In this document: piece after piece, positions 45,789 to 58,195 of the stretch
Numbering within the stretch: position 1 is the stretch's first letter
How the letters are laid out: each line of letters opens with the position of its first letter
Assembly: GCA_032622095.1 (NCBI GenBank)
Contig: CP136064.1
Coordinates: 137,781,954-137,845,953 of the forward strand
Direction of reading: 5' to 3'
DNA length: 64,000 nucleotides
Source of the DNA: Siphonodentalium dalli
Taxonomy: Eukaryota > Mollusca > Scaphopoda > Gadilida > Siphonodentaliidae
Translations under genes and position numbers: made by a program
Notes under the pieces: generated by a model
The model's input: the letters and a program-made list of their open reading frames with translations, nothing else
What the model was told of the DNA's origin: nothing
Databases searched by the model: none

Positions 45789-48700
45789 AGTCCAGGAGAT
45801 ATTGGTCGACTTCTGCACCCCCCCCCAGGACTCAACTTCACCCGACTAATTTTCTTCCTTAAGGTCTCCTCTAATTTTTTTCACTTGTTAACAAGAAAAA
45901 AAAGTGGCCGCAGAGACTCCAGACAAGATGGCGTCCATCATGGCGGCCATTTTCTTTTAATGCACCAGGTCTCTTTGATCGCCATTATAGTAAAGATGAT
46001 AGCACATGTGGTCTTTTTTTCCGCTCGATTCGTTATGCTAATATACAACCCTTACAAATTAGCCAAAAATCCGACACCAGAATCCAATATGGCGGCCAAG
46101 ATGGCCGCTGAAATGTGAAAATATGCAATTTTTATGACATGTTACCACCTTTCGTTTGTCTCTGTGGGAAAATGTTAGAATGTTTGCGTCATGTTATACA
46201 TGTATCATATAGAGGAGTCATTGGTGAACACACGGGGACCATAATATGCATTCATTGCGGGATATTTTTGCCCGATATCACGTTTTCCCAAATGCCGGTA
46301 TCATAGGTCAAAGCCGAATCTCCGTTAATAACGCGATGTTATGTTTCGAATCAATGAATGTTATTGCTATTATAGCAACACACATGCATATATATTTGCA
46401 GGAGATACTCGAGATAGGATTCCTCTTATACCTGAGTTGAGGAATATTTACCCAAATCCAAGATGGCGGCCAAAATGGCCACCAGAAATAAAAAATGGTC
46501 GAAAATCGCTGATTTTAACATCAATGAGCATTATTGTCATGACAACTCCACACCTGCTTACTATTGTAAGTTGGGATCACTTAGGCGAAGAACTTTCCTT
46601 GTACCATATCCAAACAAAAGTCCCCCAAATTCAAAATGGCGCCCACAATGGCGGACAGATTTTGAAAAATCACCGAAATTCCCTCATATTCACATCATTG
46701 GGCATTATTGTCGAGACAACTCCATCCGTGCGTACAGTTGAGTTGGAAATACTGAGGCGAAGTAATTACCTTACATCTCATGCAAGAAATGGTTTTCCAA
46801 ATTGAAGATGGCGGCCAAAATGGCGACCGAAATTTGAAAACAAGTCTACATTCCTTTACTTTCTTACGATGGGCGTTATTGTTTCGCGATTTCTATCCAG
46901 CATTACATGTTGATATGGAATAGTGATATGAAGTATTCATTAGGGTTTGGCAATTGATACTCACAGCCAAGATCGCTGCTAAATTGGCGGCTAGAAATTG
47001 AAAAGAAATCGATATTTTCACATATTAATTTCAACTTTTTGTCATAATATCGGTATGTATGGTCGAAACTGTACATAAACCATCTGCTAGTTCAACTTAA
47101 AGGTATAAAAACGCATAACATAGCTCGTATCCTTCTTGAAAGATGAAAAACCACCATTAATATCGCGATGTGGCATTTCGAAATCCAGTCTCCACTTAGC
47201 ACCGATAATGGCCGTAAGCGAGGTGCGCCGAATAGTTATATCAGAACAATTACCTGATAACAGATTCTGATTTGCCACGTCACGTCCATAATTATCTGGA
47301 CCAGCTTCCATTTCTTTGTCTGATAAATATAGGTCGCTCACACCGACAAATTATTCACCACTTCCTGGGAGTAGGGTCCCTCTAATCATAACGTTTCAAA
47401 CAATTCATTTTCCGGTGTCTAGCTTACGATTTTAAATATTTGCTAAATATGATATTTGTGCGTCATCTTGAACTAGGAAGGTACATGGCCGATGAGTATA
47501 CAAGGCTACAAGCATACAGAAGGTCATCTCTATGTATGTGTCTTATACCCCATGGGATAACGACATGTACACCTGGCGAACCAGTTAGCTAGTCACTTCT
47601 CAATAGATGGTTTATCAACTCACAAACTCAGCGAACGCATTGGCATATGTGGACAACTTCGACAGTGTTTCGAAGGTTGCTAACTGTCTCATTCCCTTGG
47701 ACAGATGTCTATCTGCTACGGAGAAGACCCTAGTGTACAGACTACCCACACTTCTTGACCATTATCCGAAGCAAACTGTGTGACGCCCCGCAGTTGTCTC
47801 GTCGAATATCTCCCAGCAGAGAAGAACAATGCTCGCGGTGCTAGTTTGTGGACATGCGCCATGATACTGGGAATGAAATGGGCCACTGTATACACCACCC
47901 TACACCTGGTGCATGTTTAAGATATCGAATGGCATGCGTGTTGGTTTTATTTGGTGTGGTAAAATTGTATTTCCACATCCGTTTCGAAGCCTTTCTGATT
48001 CAACTACGTACACTTTTGCCCGGATAATACTATGCTAGCCTCCCTCAAAACAGTCGGATGGACTAAAGGATAATGTCTTAAAAGCATGAATGTATGCGTG
48101 TTTTGTTATCCTCTCTCGGGGTTAGGGTCAGTATGTGGGCGATATTATTCAAGAAAATGTCAGGAACTGTGGTGCATTTATTTCACTATGTATTTAAAGA
48201 ACAATATACAGTCTCGATGGCAATGTCTGTGGACGTTGGGGAACGCGACCTTTATGATCATATAGCTTTATATATATAACTTTAGAATATAGTAGTTAAT
48301 GTCTCATGCAGGAAAATGGTCGCATTGGTGATGTTACCAAGAAATCACTTGGTGTACCAACGTTTGTTGAACTGAATGCAAGAGCTCATCAATGTAACAT
48401 TCCTCTGGATGTTCTTCGCGTTGAACATTTAACCCTTTTGTTGGTGGCATTTGTACATTCTTGAACCATACCACCCAGTGTGAGCATGACATATCAACCA
48501 ACTATCAAAGGTATCGCCTTTAAGACTACACCCCAGTCTTGGTGGGGCTTATACAGCAGTTGCCAATGGCATACTCCTGGTCCAGTTGTTTAAGAACGGC
48601 TTCCAAACGGATGGGAACATACACTCTTAGCATACAAGGAAGGCAAAGCCACACATGAGATCCTGTCGGAATCTAAATCATAACAAAATGAGGGGCGGTG

Positions 48701-50863
48701 CAGTCATGGTCCAATTTAATTTCCACTGTCATGACACATACCCACAAACTAGCACCGTGTGTATTGTTATCATCTGCTTGGATCTGTTCGGTGAAACGAT
48801 TGCTGGACGCCAACAAGCTTGTTCTTATGATCATGTTCAAGGAGTTTGGGTATATTATGCATTATGGTCTTCTACGGCTACGCCTAAGCAGAAATACATC
48901 CGTCAAATGTCGGGCTTTCAACATTCGAAGCCATATACAGAAGTTGTCCGGGTACGTCAGCGCATTAGATGGGTATGTGAATTGATAAACCATATATTGA
49001 GAAGTGGCTGTTTGGGAAGATCACCAGGTGTACACGTTGTTATCCCCATTAGGTCACCAAAGCTGACAATGCGCAGATAGATAGGTCCTTCTGAAAGCTA
49101 GTATACGCATCGACCGAATACCTTTATAGTGTATCGCACAAGATGACGCATATACCCCATATGTAGCATCTGAATTATACCATAAGCTACACCACGAATG
49201 AAGCTCGCTAAGAATTCCAAGTTTTCGAAACAAACACGTGAGCTGGACACCGGCATATGTATTGTTTGAAACATTCCGATTAGTGGCACACTCCTACAAA
49301 GAAGAGTAGTGAACTGTTATTGTGAGTGAGATAGATTAATCTGACGAAGAGATGGAAACGAGTCTAGATAATACTGAATGTGGCAATTCAGAATAAGCTC
49401 AGGTACTGTTGTTTTGATTCTTGGAAGTCATAATATGACTATTCGGCGCACCTATATACGGCTACGGCCAGTATGAGCCCTTAGTGGAGAATGGATTTTG
49501 AAATGCCACATTGCGATTGTGGGTTTTCATCCTTCCAAAAGGCTACGACTTACATTGGAACTAATAGATGGCTCATATTATGTACCGTTTCGTTTATACA
49601 AATCAATATTATGACAAAAAATTGAAATTAGTATGTGATAATATCGGCTTCTTTTCAATTTCTGCCTGTCAGTTTGGCCGCCATATTGACTGTGGGTATC
49701 ACTTGCCAAACCCTAATGAATAATTCATACATATCAACATGTAATGGTGGGTAGAAATCGCGAAACAATAACGCCCATCCTAAGAAAGTAAAGGAATGTA
49801 GGCGTGTTTTCAAATTTCGGTCGCCATTTTGGCCGCCATCTTCGATTTGGAAAACCATTTCTTGCATGAGATGTAAGGTAATTACTTCACCTCAGTATTT
49901 CCAACTCAACTGTACGCATGGATGGAGTTGTCTCCACAATAATGCCCAATGATGTAAATATGAGGGAATTTCGGTGATTTTTCAAAATCTGTCCGCCATT
50001 GTGGGCGCCATTTTGGATTTGGGGGACTTTTGTTTGGATATGGTACAAGGAAAGTTCTTCGCCTAAGTGTTCCCAACTTACAATAGTAAGCAGGTGTGGA
50101 GTTGTCATGACAATAATGCTCACTGATGTTAAAATCAGCGATTTTCGGCGATTTTTTATTTCTGGTGGCCATTTTGGCCGCCATCTTGGATTTGGGTAAA
50201 TATTCCTCAACTCAGGTATAAGAGGAATCCTAGCTCGAGTATCTCCTGTAAATATATATGCATGAGTGTTGTTATAATAGCAATAACATTCATTGATTCG
50301 AAACATAACATCGCGTTATTAACGGAGATTCGGCTTTGACCTATGATACCGGCATTTGGGAAAACGTGATATCGGACAAAGATATCCCGCAATGAATGCA
50401 TATTATTGTCCCCGTGTGTTCGCCAATGACTCCTCTATATGATAAATGTATAACATGACGCAAAAATGCTAACATTTTCCCACAGAGACAAACGAAAGGT
50501 GGTAACATGTCATAAAAATTGCATATTTTCAGATTTCGGCGGCCATCTTGGCCGCCATATTGGATTCTGGTGTCGGATTTTTGGCTAATTTGTAAGGATT
50601 GTATATTAGCATAACGAATCGAGCGGAAAAAAAGACCACATGTGCTATCATATTTATTATAATGGCGATCAAAGAGACCTGGTGCATTAAAAGAAAATGG
50701 CCGCCATGATGAACGCCATCTTGTCTGGAGTCTCTGCGGCCACTTTTTTTTCTTGTTAACAAGTGAAAAAAATTAGAGGAGACCTTAAGGAAGAAAATTA
50801 GTCGGGTGAAGTTGAGTCCTGGGGGGGGGGGAGGTGCAGAGGTCGACCAATATCTCCTGGACT
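45789..50863. mobile_element. 5.1-kb foldback element built on AAGATGGCGGCC units
   Basis: AGTCCAGGAGATATTGGTCG at 45,789 and its inverse ending 50,863 start two arms that pair through about 47,990 on the left and 48,580 on the right. Inner arm landmarks include CTCAATAGATGGTTTATCAA/CTCAATATATGGTTTATCAA and GGTGCTAGTTTGTGG. Similarity is high in the outer 1.1 kb and falls inward. The outer arms hold repeated units of about 165-185 bp, most with AAGATGGCGGCC or a close variant followed by AAAATGG: left arm 45,926, 46,087, 46,460, 46,637, 46,805 and 46,970, with inverses in the right arm. Both arms keep an ORF of about 140-154 codons, explained by nucleotide identity. No transposase is seen. 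Confidence 0.8.
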
Positions 50864-52106
50864 ATATGGGTGTATGCCCATTGCTGGGCAGCGGAGCGCG
50901 TTTCAAACACCTGTGACGTGAGTCATTGTAGAAAAGAGTTGAAAATTTCATGTCTGACAAATCATTACTTGGTAACTTTAAGTACGTGTTTTCATTGTCT
51001 GATTTTCCAACAATCAGTAGGAATATTTTTGTTTACACATCCGGTATCATATTTGTTCAACTTATAGACTTTAGTAAAAATTGTTGTCTGAAATGAACAC
51101 CATTTTGGAAATGTTCCAGTCTTATTCAATTTGGAAATTGCCAACAGTTGAAAAGCCTGGGTGCCGGTTGGAAAGTTTCAATGCAAAGCGGGGGGGGGGG
51201 GGTTGTGTGCAAATGGAAACTCGCGAAGGAGTTTGGTGTCTGGTTCAAGAGGAAATTCAACGTTGACACACCATTCAAAGACCATGTAGCCACGTCACTG
51301 ATTCGGAGACCATAAATAGGTACATGTACATATTTCAGAAACTAAAACCTTCGCCGGGAATCATACTCAAAAGAGCAGATAGACCCTTTCACACCTCAAT
51401 ATAAGCCCCCCTCCGATTAAGTATGTACTGGTAATCACACAAGAATGGCCTGGTTGACAAAATATTGATACATTGGCGTCATATGCTCTGATAAGTACTT
51501 TCCATTGTCACTGTTTTAAATTTTTCGCACAGAAGTGAAACGAACGCTCTTTATTTATAACATCAGGAATAGTTACGCTCCGTGTAAATAGCAGATTTTT
51601 GGTTGGGACCCAAACATCGTGTTCAATCTTGTATTTTTTATGACTTCAATGCATCTTTCTGTGACATTTATTTATCGACCTATTTCGATACGGGAAAAAA
51701 TCCACAAGAGAATATTATTAGGTGTATTTTGGAGCGCAAACCGACAAGTGGAATTAAGGTACCGGTTGAAAAATACCGAATTAAGGGGAGGTTGTTCGAA
51801 TATAGTTACTTAGCATTTGGCAAACTCCATGCATAAATCAATCTCCTACATAACAGCGCGTCAGACACCGTAGCGAGGGGACTGAACTCTGGTTTGCAGC
51901 TTGATCATTTTATTCAACGAAAGGGGGTGGTGCAATCGTAAATTCCTATTCTGGTAGTTCACGTACACCCCCCACCAACAGCTATAAGCATAATAGCCTA
52001 TATTAGGGTATACAACTGAAAGTGGAACGGTGTCCACTGTCGTAGGCTGAACTTAATTATCCATGGAAATCCACGACATGGACGTGGCTAGGTGGTTACG
52101 TAGCGT
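50864..52106. other. No gene recognised
   Basis: Short ORFs only. A G12 tract at 51,190 follows a GCCAACAGTTGAAAAG repeat copy related to those at 44.9 and 54.1 kb. Confidence 0.4.
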
Positions 52107-53605
52107 TTTTCCGAAGACACATTACTCCGAAGATCCGATTCTCCGAAGGTCAGATTCTCCGACGCCCCGATTCTCCGAAAGCCCATAACTCCGAAGTCCC
52201 GATTCTCCTAAATCCCATAACTCCGAAGACCCACAACTCCGAAAGCCCATAACTCCGAAGGCCTATAACTCCGAAAGCCCATAACTCCGAAGGCCTATAA
52301 CTCCGAACGCCCATAACTCCGAAGGTCTATAACTCCGAAGGGCCGATTCTCCGAAGGTCCGATTCTCCGAAGATCATGTTTTATCGCGTATTAAATAGTA
52401 TACAGTCCAGTGGCGGAGTCAATGGGGCCCATGTGTAATATGCGGCATGTGAAGAATCAAATGGTTCTACGAGTGACTTTTGGGGGTAAAATGGTGGTCT
52501 AATACCGTTTGGAATTTCACAATTCTTAGAGTGTATTGGTAAGTATGGAATGCGCGTATGGTTATATTTTGTATGGAACATGTACATGTAGATAATATAT
52601 CCCCCCCCCCCCTGGAATCCGGAATCCAGCTTCAAATTTACCATGGAATCCGGCGTCCAGCTTCAAATTGACACTGGAATCCGGCGTACGGGTCCAAAAT
52701 GGGTGGAATCCGGCGTACGAAAAGGGGGGAAGGGCCCCTCATATATTGGAAACGTTAACTATATGTATTATAATAAGGTGATATATACACCATCAGTAGT
52801 GTGCGACAAGCCTTAATTTTCCACAGAATGCTTAAATTTATGAAAGAAATACAATTATTTTGCCACAATGTACGTCTTAGTACATTTAACATGATTAAAC
52901 TGTGCACATCTGACTGCATTGGGGGTGATTTGATGCAATCAGGTTCATTTTATATATGAAAAAGGACAAGTGCTTCCCCGTTCACCCCTGTACATTTTAC
53001 TCTGGCATCTCATGGGCAACGTAATGTTATAGTATATGGTGTATAGTCAGTGGCGGGCCAGGATTCCCATTTAGGTGGGGGGGGGGTAGGAAAATTTTGA
53101 ATATTTTGATGCCCCATGAACGATTTCCGGGCGTTTACATGACATTGGACATGTTTTGGTAGGGGCCCATATTGTCTGAAATAGCAAGTAGAGGTTTAAT
53201 AGGGGCAGTAGGAATTTTGGGACCCCTTGGCTTCGCCACTGGACTGTACACTATTTAGTAAACGATAATACCCCGATAAAACTAAATCTTCGGAGAATCG
53301 GACCTTCGGAGAATCGGACCTTCGGAGTTATGGGCCGTCGGAGAATCGGGCCTTCGGAGTTATAGATCTTCGGAGAATCGGCCCTTCGGAGTTATAGGTC
53401 TTCGGAGTTATAGGTCTTCGGAAAATCGGCCCTTCGATGTTATGGGCTTTCGGAGAATCGGATCTTCGGAGTTATGGGCCGTCGGAGAATCGGATCTTCG
53501 GAGTTATGGGCCGTCGGAGAATCGGATCTTCGGAGTTATGGGCCGTCGGAGAATCGGGTCTTCGGAGTTGTGGGCCTTCGTAGTAATAGGTCTTCGGAAA
53601 ATCGG
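52107..53605. mobile_element. Foldback of CTCCGAAG repeats around a 0.9-kb core
   Basis: The left array at 52,120-52,375 repeats CCCATAACTCCGAAGGC and CCGATTCTCCGAAGGTC (18-bp units). The right array at 53,287-53,600 is its inverse (GGAGAATCGGACCTTCGG, TTCGGAGTTATGGGCC). The core is also inverted at its ends: TTAAATAGTATACAGTCCAGTGG (left) pairs with CCACTGGACTGTACACTATT (right). The core holds CAGTGGCGG motifs, C12 and G9 tracts, and no gene. Confidence 0.75.
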
Positions 53606-54599
53606 TCTGACACCGGCTAGGTGGGTTTCAGCGTTGGTGAGGGTGCATCCACCTTGGAATTTTCAACTGAACCCCTGGGTTTGATTTCCCCAAAAGTTAC
53701 TGGCCCCTCACAGCCTGGATGTTAGCATTAGTCTAAATGGATCAGTAATATTGTTGCCACAACCAGAAGAGGAACGGAATACACTGAGAACATTTTGAGT
53801 CCGAAAATAGCAAACTCCTAACATCTAGACTGGCCTCAAGAATTCCAATTGTTGGAAATTTCCAACCTGAGACCCCCCCCACCCTAAGGTCGTAAAATTT
53901 CCAACTGATGCCATTTCAGTCCATTCTTTTTACCAAAAGTAGGACAATGTGCAAATGATATTCCAAAAACAATTAATAATTGTTGGAAAATCAAACTACG
54001 AGAACAAATCAACCTATAATATTGTTTGTGTGACCGTGCGAAAGTTCCAATTAATGTTGTGTCATGTATGAAATATCCAACTGTTGACAATTTTGACCAA
54101 AGTTGTGGTGGGGTGGGGGATGTGAGACACCAGTGCAACACCCCTGTCGCCATGTCCCTAAATCCATGCATTATCACACATGGATCGTGAAATTTAGATA
54201 GTAATTAGAATGACATTTTCTTCCTCATACAGTCGGATGCCATCACACGAAACTGACTTAAATTTAATTGTTTTCGTTTCTGAGAATTGAAGGGTTAAAC
54301 TTCAAATTCAAACTTTAAGTTGGTTGTGGAGGAAATGAATCCGACGACGCACGCTTATCGTTGGAATTCCAAGTTATTCGGCATGATATTCTCAACTAAA
54401 GTACTTACCGGTACTTCTTCGGGTCCCTATAGCTGGTGATAGTGTTCCGTGGTGCATTATCCAAATAATAATCCATTAAACAGAGAAGCTCACTCAGAAC
54501 ACAAAGTTCAGTCAATAAACCAAAGCGTTATTTGAAAAAGAAACACGCGACCAGTTAAGAATGACGTTAAAATGACGCTACGACGTAATCGACAGATTT
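53606..54599. other. No gene recognised
   Basis: Contains GTTGGAAATTTCC and CACCCCTGTCGCCATGTCC, further copies of the G-tract repeat family. Short ORFs only. Confidence 0.4.
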
Positions 54600-54604
54600 C
54601 TCCA

Positions 54605-55090
54605 CACTATGACCAACGTTGGGCTATCGTTGGTCCAACGTCGACATCTAACGCACCTACTAACCTCACATATCGCCTAGTGCGTTACATTTTCAACGTC
54701 GGGCCAACGTTAAACCAGCGGTAAAAACAACGTTGCCACAACGTTGGTTGTCCAACGTCGGCCAACATAGCCATGTTTGAAACGCGCAAAATCTGACGCA
54801 TGTCGACGTTGCGCCATCGTTGTACCAACCACAAAAAGCCGACGTTGCGCCAACGTAATTATTCCAACGCAAGTCGACGTTGGGCCATCGTCGTACCAAC
54901 CACAAAAGCCGACGTTGGGCCAACGTAATTATTCCAACGCAAGTCGACGTCTGGCCATCGTCGTACCAACCACAAAAGCTGACGTTGGGCCAACGTAATT
55001 ATTCCAACGCAAGTCGACGTCGGGCCATCGTCGTACCAACCACAAAAGCCGACGTTGGGCCAACGTAATTATTCCAACGTTGGCCCAAAG
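54605..55090. repeat. Right subterminal GTTGGGCCAACG array
   Basis: Four units of about 69-70 bp from 54,795 (GACGTTGGGCCAACGTAATT, then ATTCCAACGCAAGTCGACGT, then CCATCGTCGTACCAACCAC), preceded by a less regular stretch. The motif is shared with the left array but the unit differs (70 versus about 220 bp). Confidence 0.9.
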
Positions 55091-55109
55091 TACGTGTGCT
55101 ATCTGGGTA

Positions 55110-58100
55110 AATATGTATACAAGTAGTCATAAATGTGGTGTGTGAGTATACAGCGAGTGTCTGAATTGCCATCGGCGGGGTGAATATGCAAGTGATATTC
55201 ACTCCGCACAATACCACAGAGTCACTGCATGTGAAAACAGCTTCCGGTTTCGACCTATGCGGACGCAATCAAATCTGCTCCGACTAAACTTGTTTGAAAA
55301 TCACTTTATGGAAACCGATGGAATACAAGAATACCACCAACATGGATAGGATATAGGTAGGATCTTCCTGGGAATCGTGAGAATATAATAATCAAGAATT
55401 TGATGCTAATTTATGTGATTGCAAAATGGGGGTTGATCATTGACATTAAAAGGACGTAGAAACCGATCGATAACATGAAATCGTCACGCCAATCAACATC
55501 CATTGTGGGCACACTCATGTGTTATCTGGTAAATCATTGCTCATTCATTCATTCCCACACTGGTCGTCGGTACATGTTGAGTCGTTGTCTGCATTGCGTA
55601 CACACTCTTAGTGTAATGCGTCTCGTTTGTCAACAGTTACCCGCAGTTGTCTTCTGTTAACCCGTCCACCGCCAACTTGAATGGGACGACCAAACAGACG
55701 ACGTAAACGAGGAGATTCGTCGTTGGAAAATTCCGACATTCCAAATACGTCTACTCCAAAGCCAAAATAGAAAACTCAGAGAACAATGAAGGACTTCGAA
55801 CAAAGAAAACAAAAAAATGCCGAGCAACTGAACAAACTGTAACTTCCAATGAACAACTAAACCAAATCACAGAACAATACAAGAAAATTATGGAAAAACT
55901 GAATGTCATAGTAACAAAAGAATACTTCGATTCGGAAATGAGCAAATATTCCACAACAGCAGAAGTAGAAAAGAAAATATTGGAAGCAATGCTTGAAATT
56001 GTAAATACAATTCGTAGACTAGAAGAGAAAGTAACCGTAGTTGAGAAGTGTTACAAAGACATTGAAAGGGAAAAGAAAGAATTAAAAGAAACAATGATGA
56101 AGGAACTAAAGGAACACAAGCTTAAAACCAGATATGAAATCGACGACCTCGAGCAGCAAGGCAGAAACGACTCCCTGCGAATATTTGGTTTGGACGAAGA
56201 TGAAGGCGAGACGATGCTTATCTGTGTACAGAAGGCTTTTAAATTTTTCTCAACTGATATGAAAACCGACATCACATTGAATGAGATATCAATCGCTCAC
56301 CGAGTAGGCCCTGTCCATGGTATGATGAAGAAAACCGGACGTGCTGAAGCAGCAGATGACGTGACTATGAAACAGCGACCACGTCCCATCATCGTTAAAT
56401 TCACAAATAAGTCAAAAGTACTTGCCAATCGGTAAGCCCTCAAAGGAAGCAAACTACCTGTAACAGAAGACCTGACGCATCTGAATCACCAACTTTGGCG
56501 ATTTCTCTGTTGAAAATTCGTGGTCAGTAAACGGTAAACTGTTCCTCAAATCGAAGACTGGAACCATCTCTAAATTCAAAACTGAAGAGGAACTTGACAA
56601 GCTGTTAAGTCCGGGAGGTGAAGATTCTGACACTGAGAGAAACTCCGACACAACATACTATTGATTCACGCAGAATAGATGGCTTTCATTTCGACCGTGA
56701 ACTCATGAACATATTTGATAACCTATATTACCCTGTTTTTTTCTATTTCATTGCTTTTGATACATTGTATTTATGAAATTCTTTGATAGCATACATATGG
56801 GAGATTCTTGTGGGAAAGGCACTCATGACCTAAATAGCTCAACCAATATAGCTGATAGTAATTACCAATATACATGTGTGTAATCAGGAACGATAATTAC
56901 TTGGGACGAAATATATAGTTTCCCACCCTCCCCCATTGAAAATCAACCAGCCTTTTAGTTATATGTAATCAGAACTGAATGGTGGTGAAGCATAAGTTAT
57001 ACTCTCAGTGAGAACCGATCAATCTTTAAACTGTATATCGTAAAATGATTAAGTATCTATTGATTTGTATTGAATAATCATATGTGCTTGGTGCTGAAAA
57101 AAAAGAAGATGGAGCCCACCCCAGTGAAAACTGACAAGTCCTTAAAGAATAGAGTCTATACTATTGTTTAAATCCTTTTCCACTCGACTTCCCAATGTAT
57201 ATATGATATGGTATATACCATAAAGACATATTAAAACAGAAGAAGGAAAAAAACAGCCACATCACTGTATGTATATACATATTTAAATTATACACATGTA
57301 GCCAGTGTATGTATGCATTGAAGGTACTCAATACGAATCGATGGTCCCTATATCATCAGATACCAACAACAACAACATTTTTAGAAATGCTTTTTCGATT
57401 ATCAGAATGGATTAATTGCCAAAAAATAATGCTAACCACTGTCAACCAGGGTATAACTTTGCCCGAAAGGTGTTATCAACATGTTATTCGACGAAATTTG
57501 GCCTTATTATCAGCACAAAGCCTCTTCAGTTATCGATCTTCATCCGTAATTTTGTCCGAGACCGTCGGCTCGTCGACATTTACTGGGCCACTATTAAATG
57601 TCGATGGTGAAAAATAATAGGTTTCAAAAATCGATATCTAATAACTCTGAGCTTTGATATGTGGGTTCCTTGACATTAGAATAATGCTGACCAAATTGTG
57701 ACAAAAACAAATAAGAAAAAAAATAGCCCATACGCGTGTGACATAGCATGTATAGGTTAAGTAGCACCGCACGCAAAATGCGTGTGATATTAACGAATTA
57801 CAAAGAGATACAAATTTAAGACAAATTGCAATCACACAAAATTCGTAAATACAAATAAATGGGCCAGAATGTCCTGATAAATGCAGGAATATATGACAAA
57901 TTACTATCCACTGTTAAATACCAATTATATATAAATTAAATTAAATAAACATCCTGATATATGAATGCCTGAATGATATGGCGATGAAATAAATAGGATG
58001 ACTGTGATAATGAACAAAGATGAAATGAAGTAAAATTAGCCCTTCCCATCAATTGGTATAATGTAATCCAAGATTATTTAACACATATAAAGTATGAAAT

Positions 58101-58195
58101 GCCAATGAACCTGGGATTGCAAACATGACCCATATGTAACACGTTGGCGGGTAAGTAGAAGCATACTGTCAAATTAAATGTTCAAATCAAGGTAT
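55110..58195. repeat. Right arm of the large palindrome, outer part
   Basis: Inverse of 30,765-33,882. It resumes exactly after the TA at 55,108 with AATATGTATACAAGTAGTC and ends near GTTCAAATCAAGG. The first 220 bp differ from the mirrored arm at few positions. Confidence 0.85.
55681..56664 (+). pseudogene. LINE ORF1-type protein gene, right palindrome arm (better preserved)
   Basis: ATG at 55,681 (MGRPNRRRKRGD) to TGA at 56,662, 984 bp. The central 55,890-56,435 is one open frame of 181 codons. It comprises a heptad-rich coiled coil (KSYTTAEVEKK-type region through YEIDDLEQQ, about residues 1-88), then RNDSLRIFGLDEDEGE, KAFKFFSTDMKTDITL, ISIAHRVGPVHG and RPRPIIVKF, typical of the RRM-like core of L1/Transposase_22-type ORF1 proteins. 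After a frame change the C-terminal part continues with LPVTEDLTHLN, GKLFLKSKTG and LLSPGGEDSDTERN to the stop. A stop after TPKPK and the later shifts prevent a full product. No ORF2 follows, so it is either a lone ORF1 or a gene adopted by the palindromic element. Confidence 0.7.

Larger units (their letters stand above)
41430..55107. mobile_element. 13.7-kb TIR element inserted in the right palindrome arm
   Basis: Ends are CCCAGATAGCACAC (41,430) and its inverse GTGTGCTATCTGGG (to 55,107), followed inward on both sides by TTGGGCCAACGTTGG. TA flanks the element at 41,428-41,429 and 55,108-55,109. The mirrored left arm carries the uninterrupted site (GAATGAGTAAATATG as read on its minus strand, 33,877-33,891) with a single TA. 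The simplest reading is one insertion with TA duplication, as in Tc1/mariner-like transposition. No transposase is visible, and the interior holds two large foldbacks and a candidate exon. The class of transposase remains unknown. Confidence 0.7.

Noticed and set aside
46341-46805. 154-codon ORF that also appears, at about 139 codons, in the right foldback arm
   Set aside because: Conserved because the arms are inverted copies of each other. The frame crosses the repeat units, and a second frame is equally conserved.
52120-52375. Short regular repeats considered as a CRISPR array
   Set aside because: Units are contiguous 18-bp variants without unique spacers, in animal DNA.
52405-53060. CAGTGGCGG motifs considered as hAT transposon ends
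   Set aside because: Only isolated motif matches. No paired end with an 8-bp target duplication could be found.
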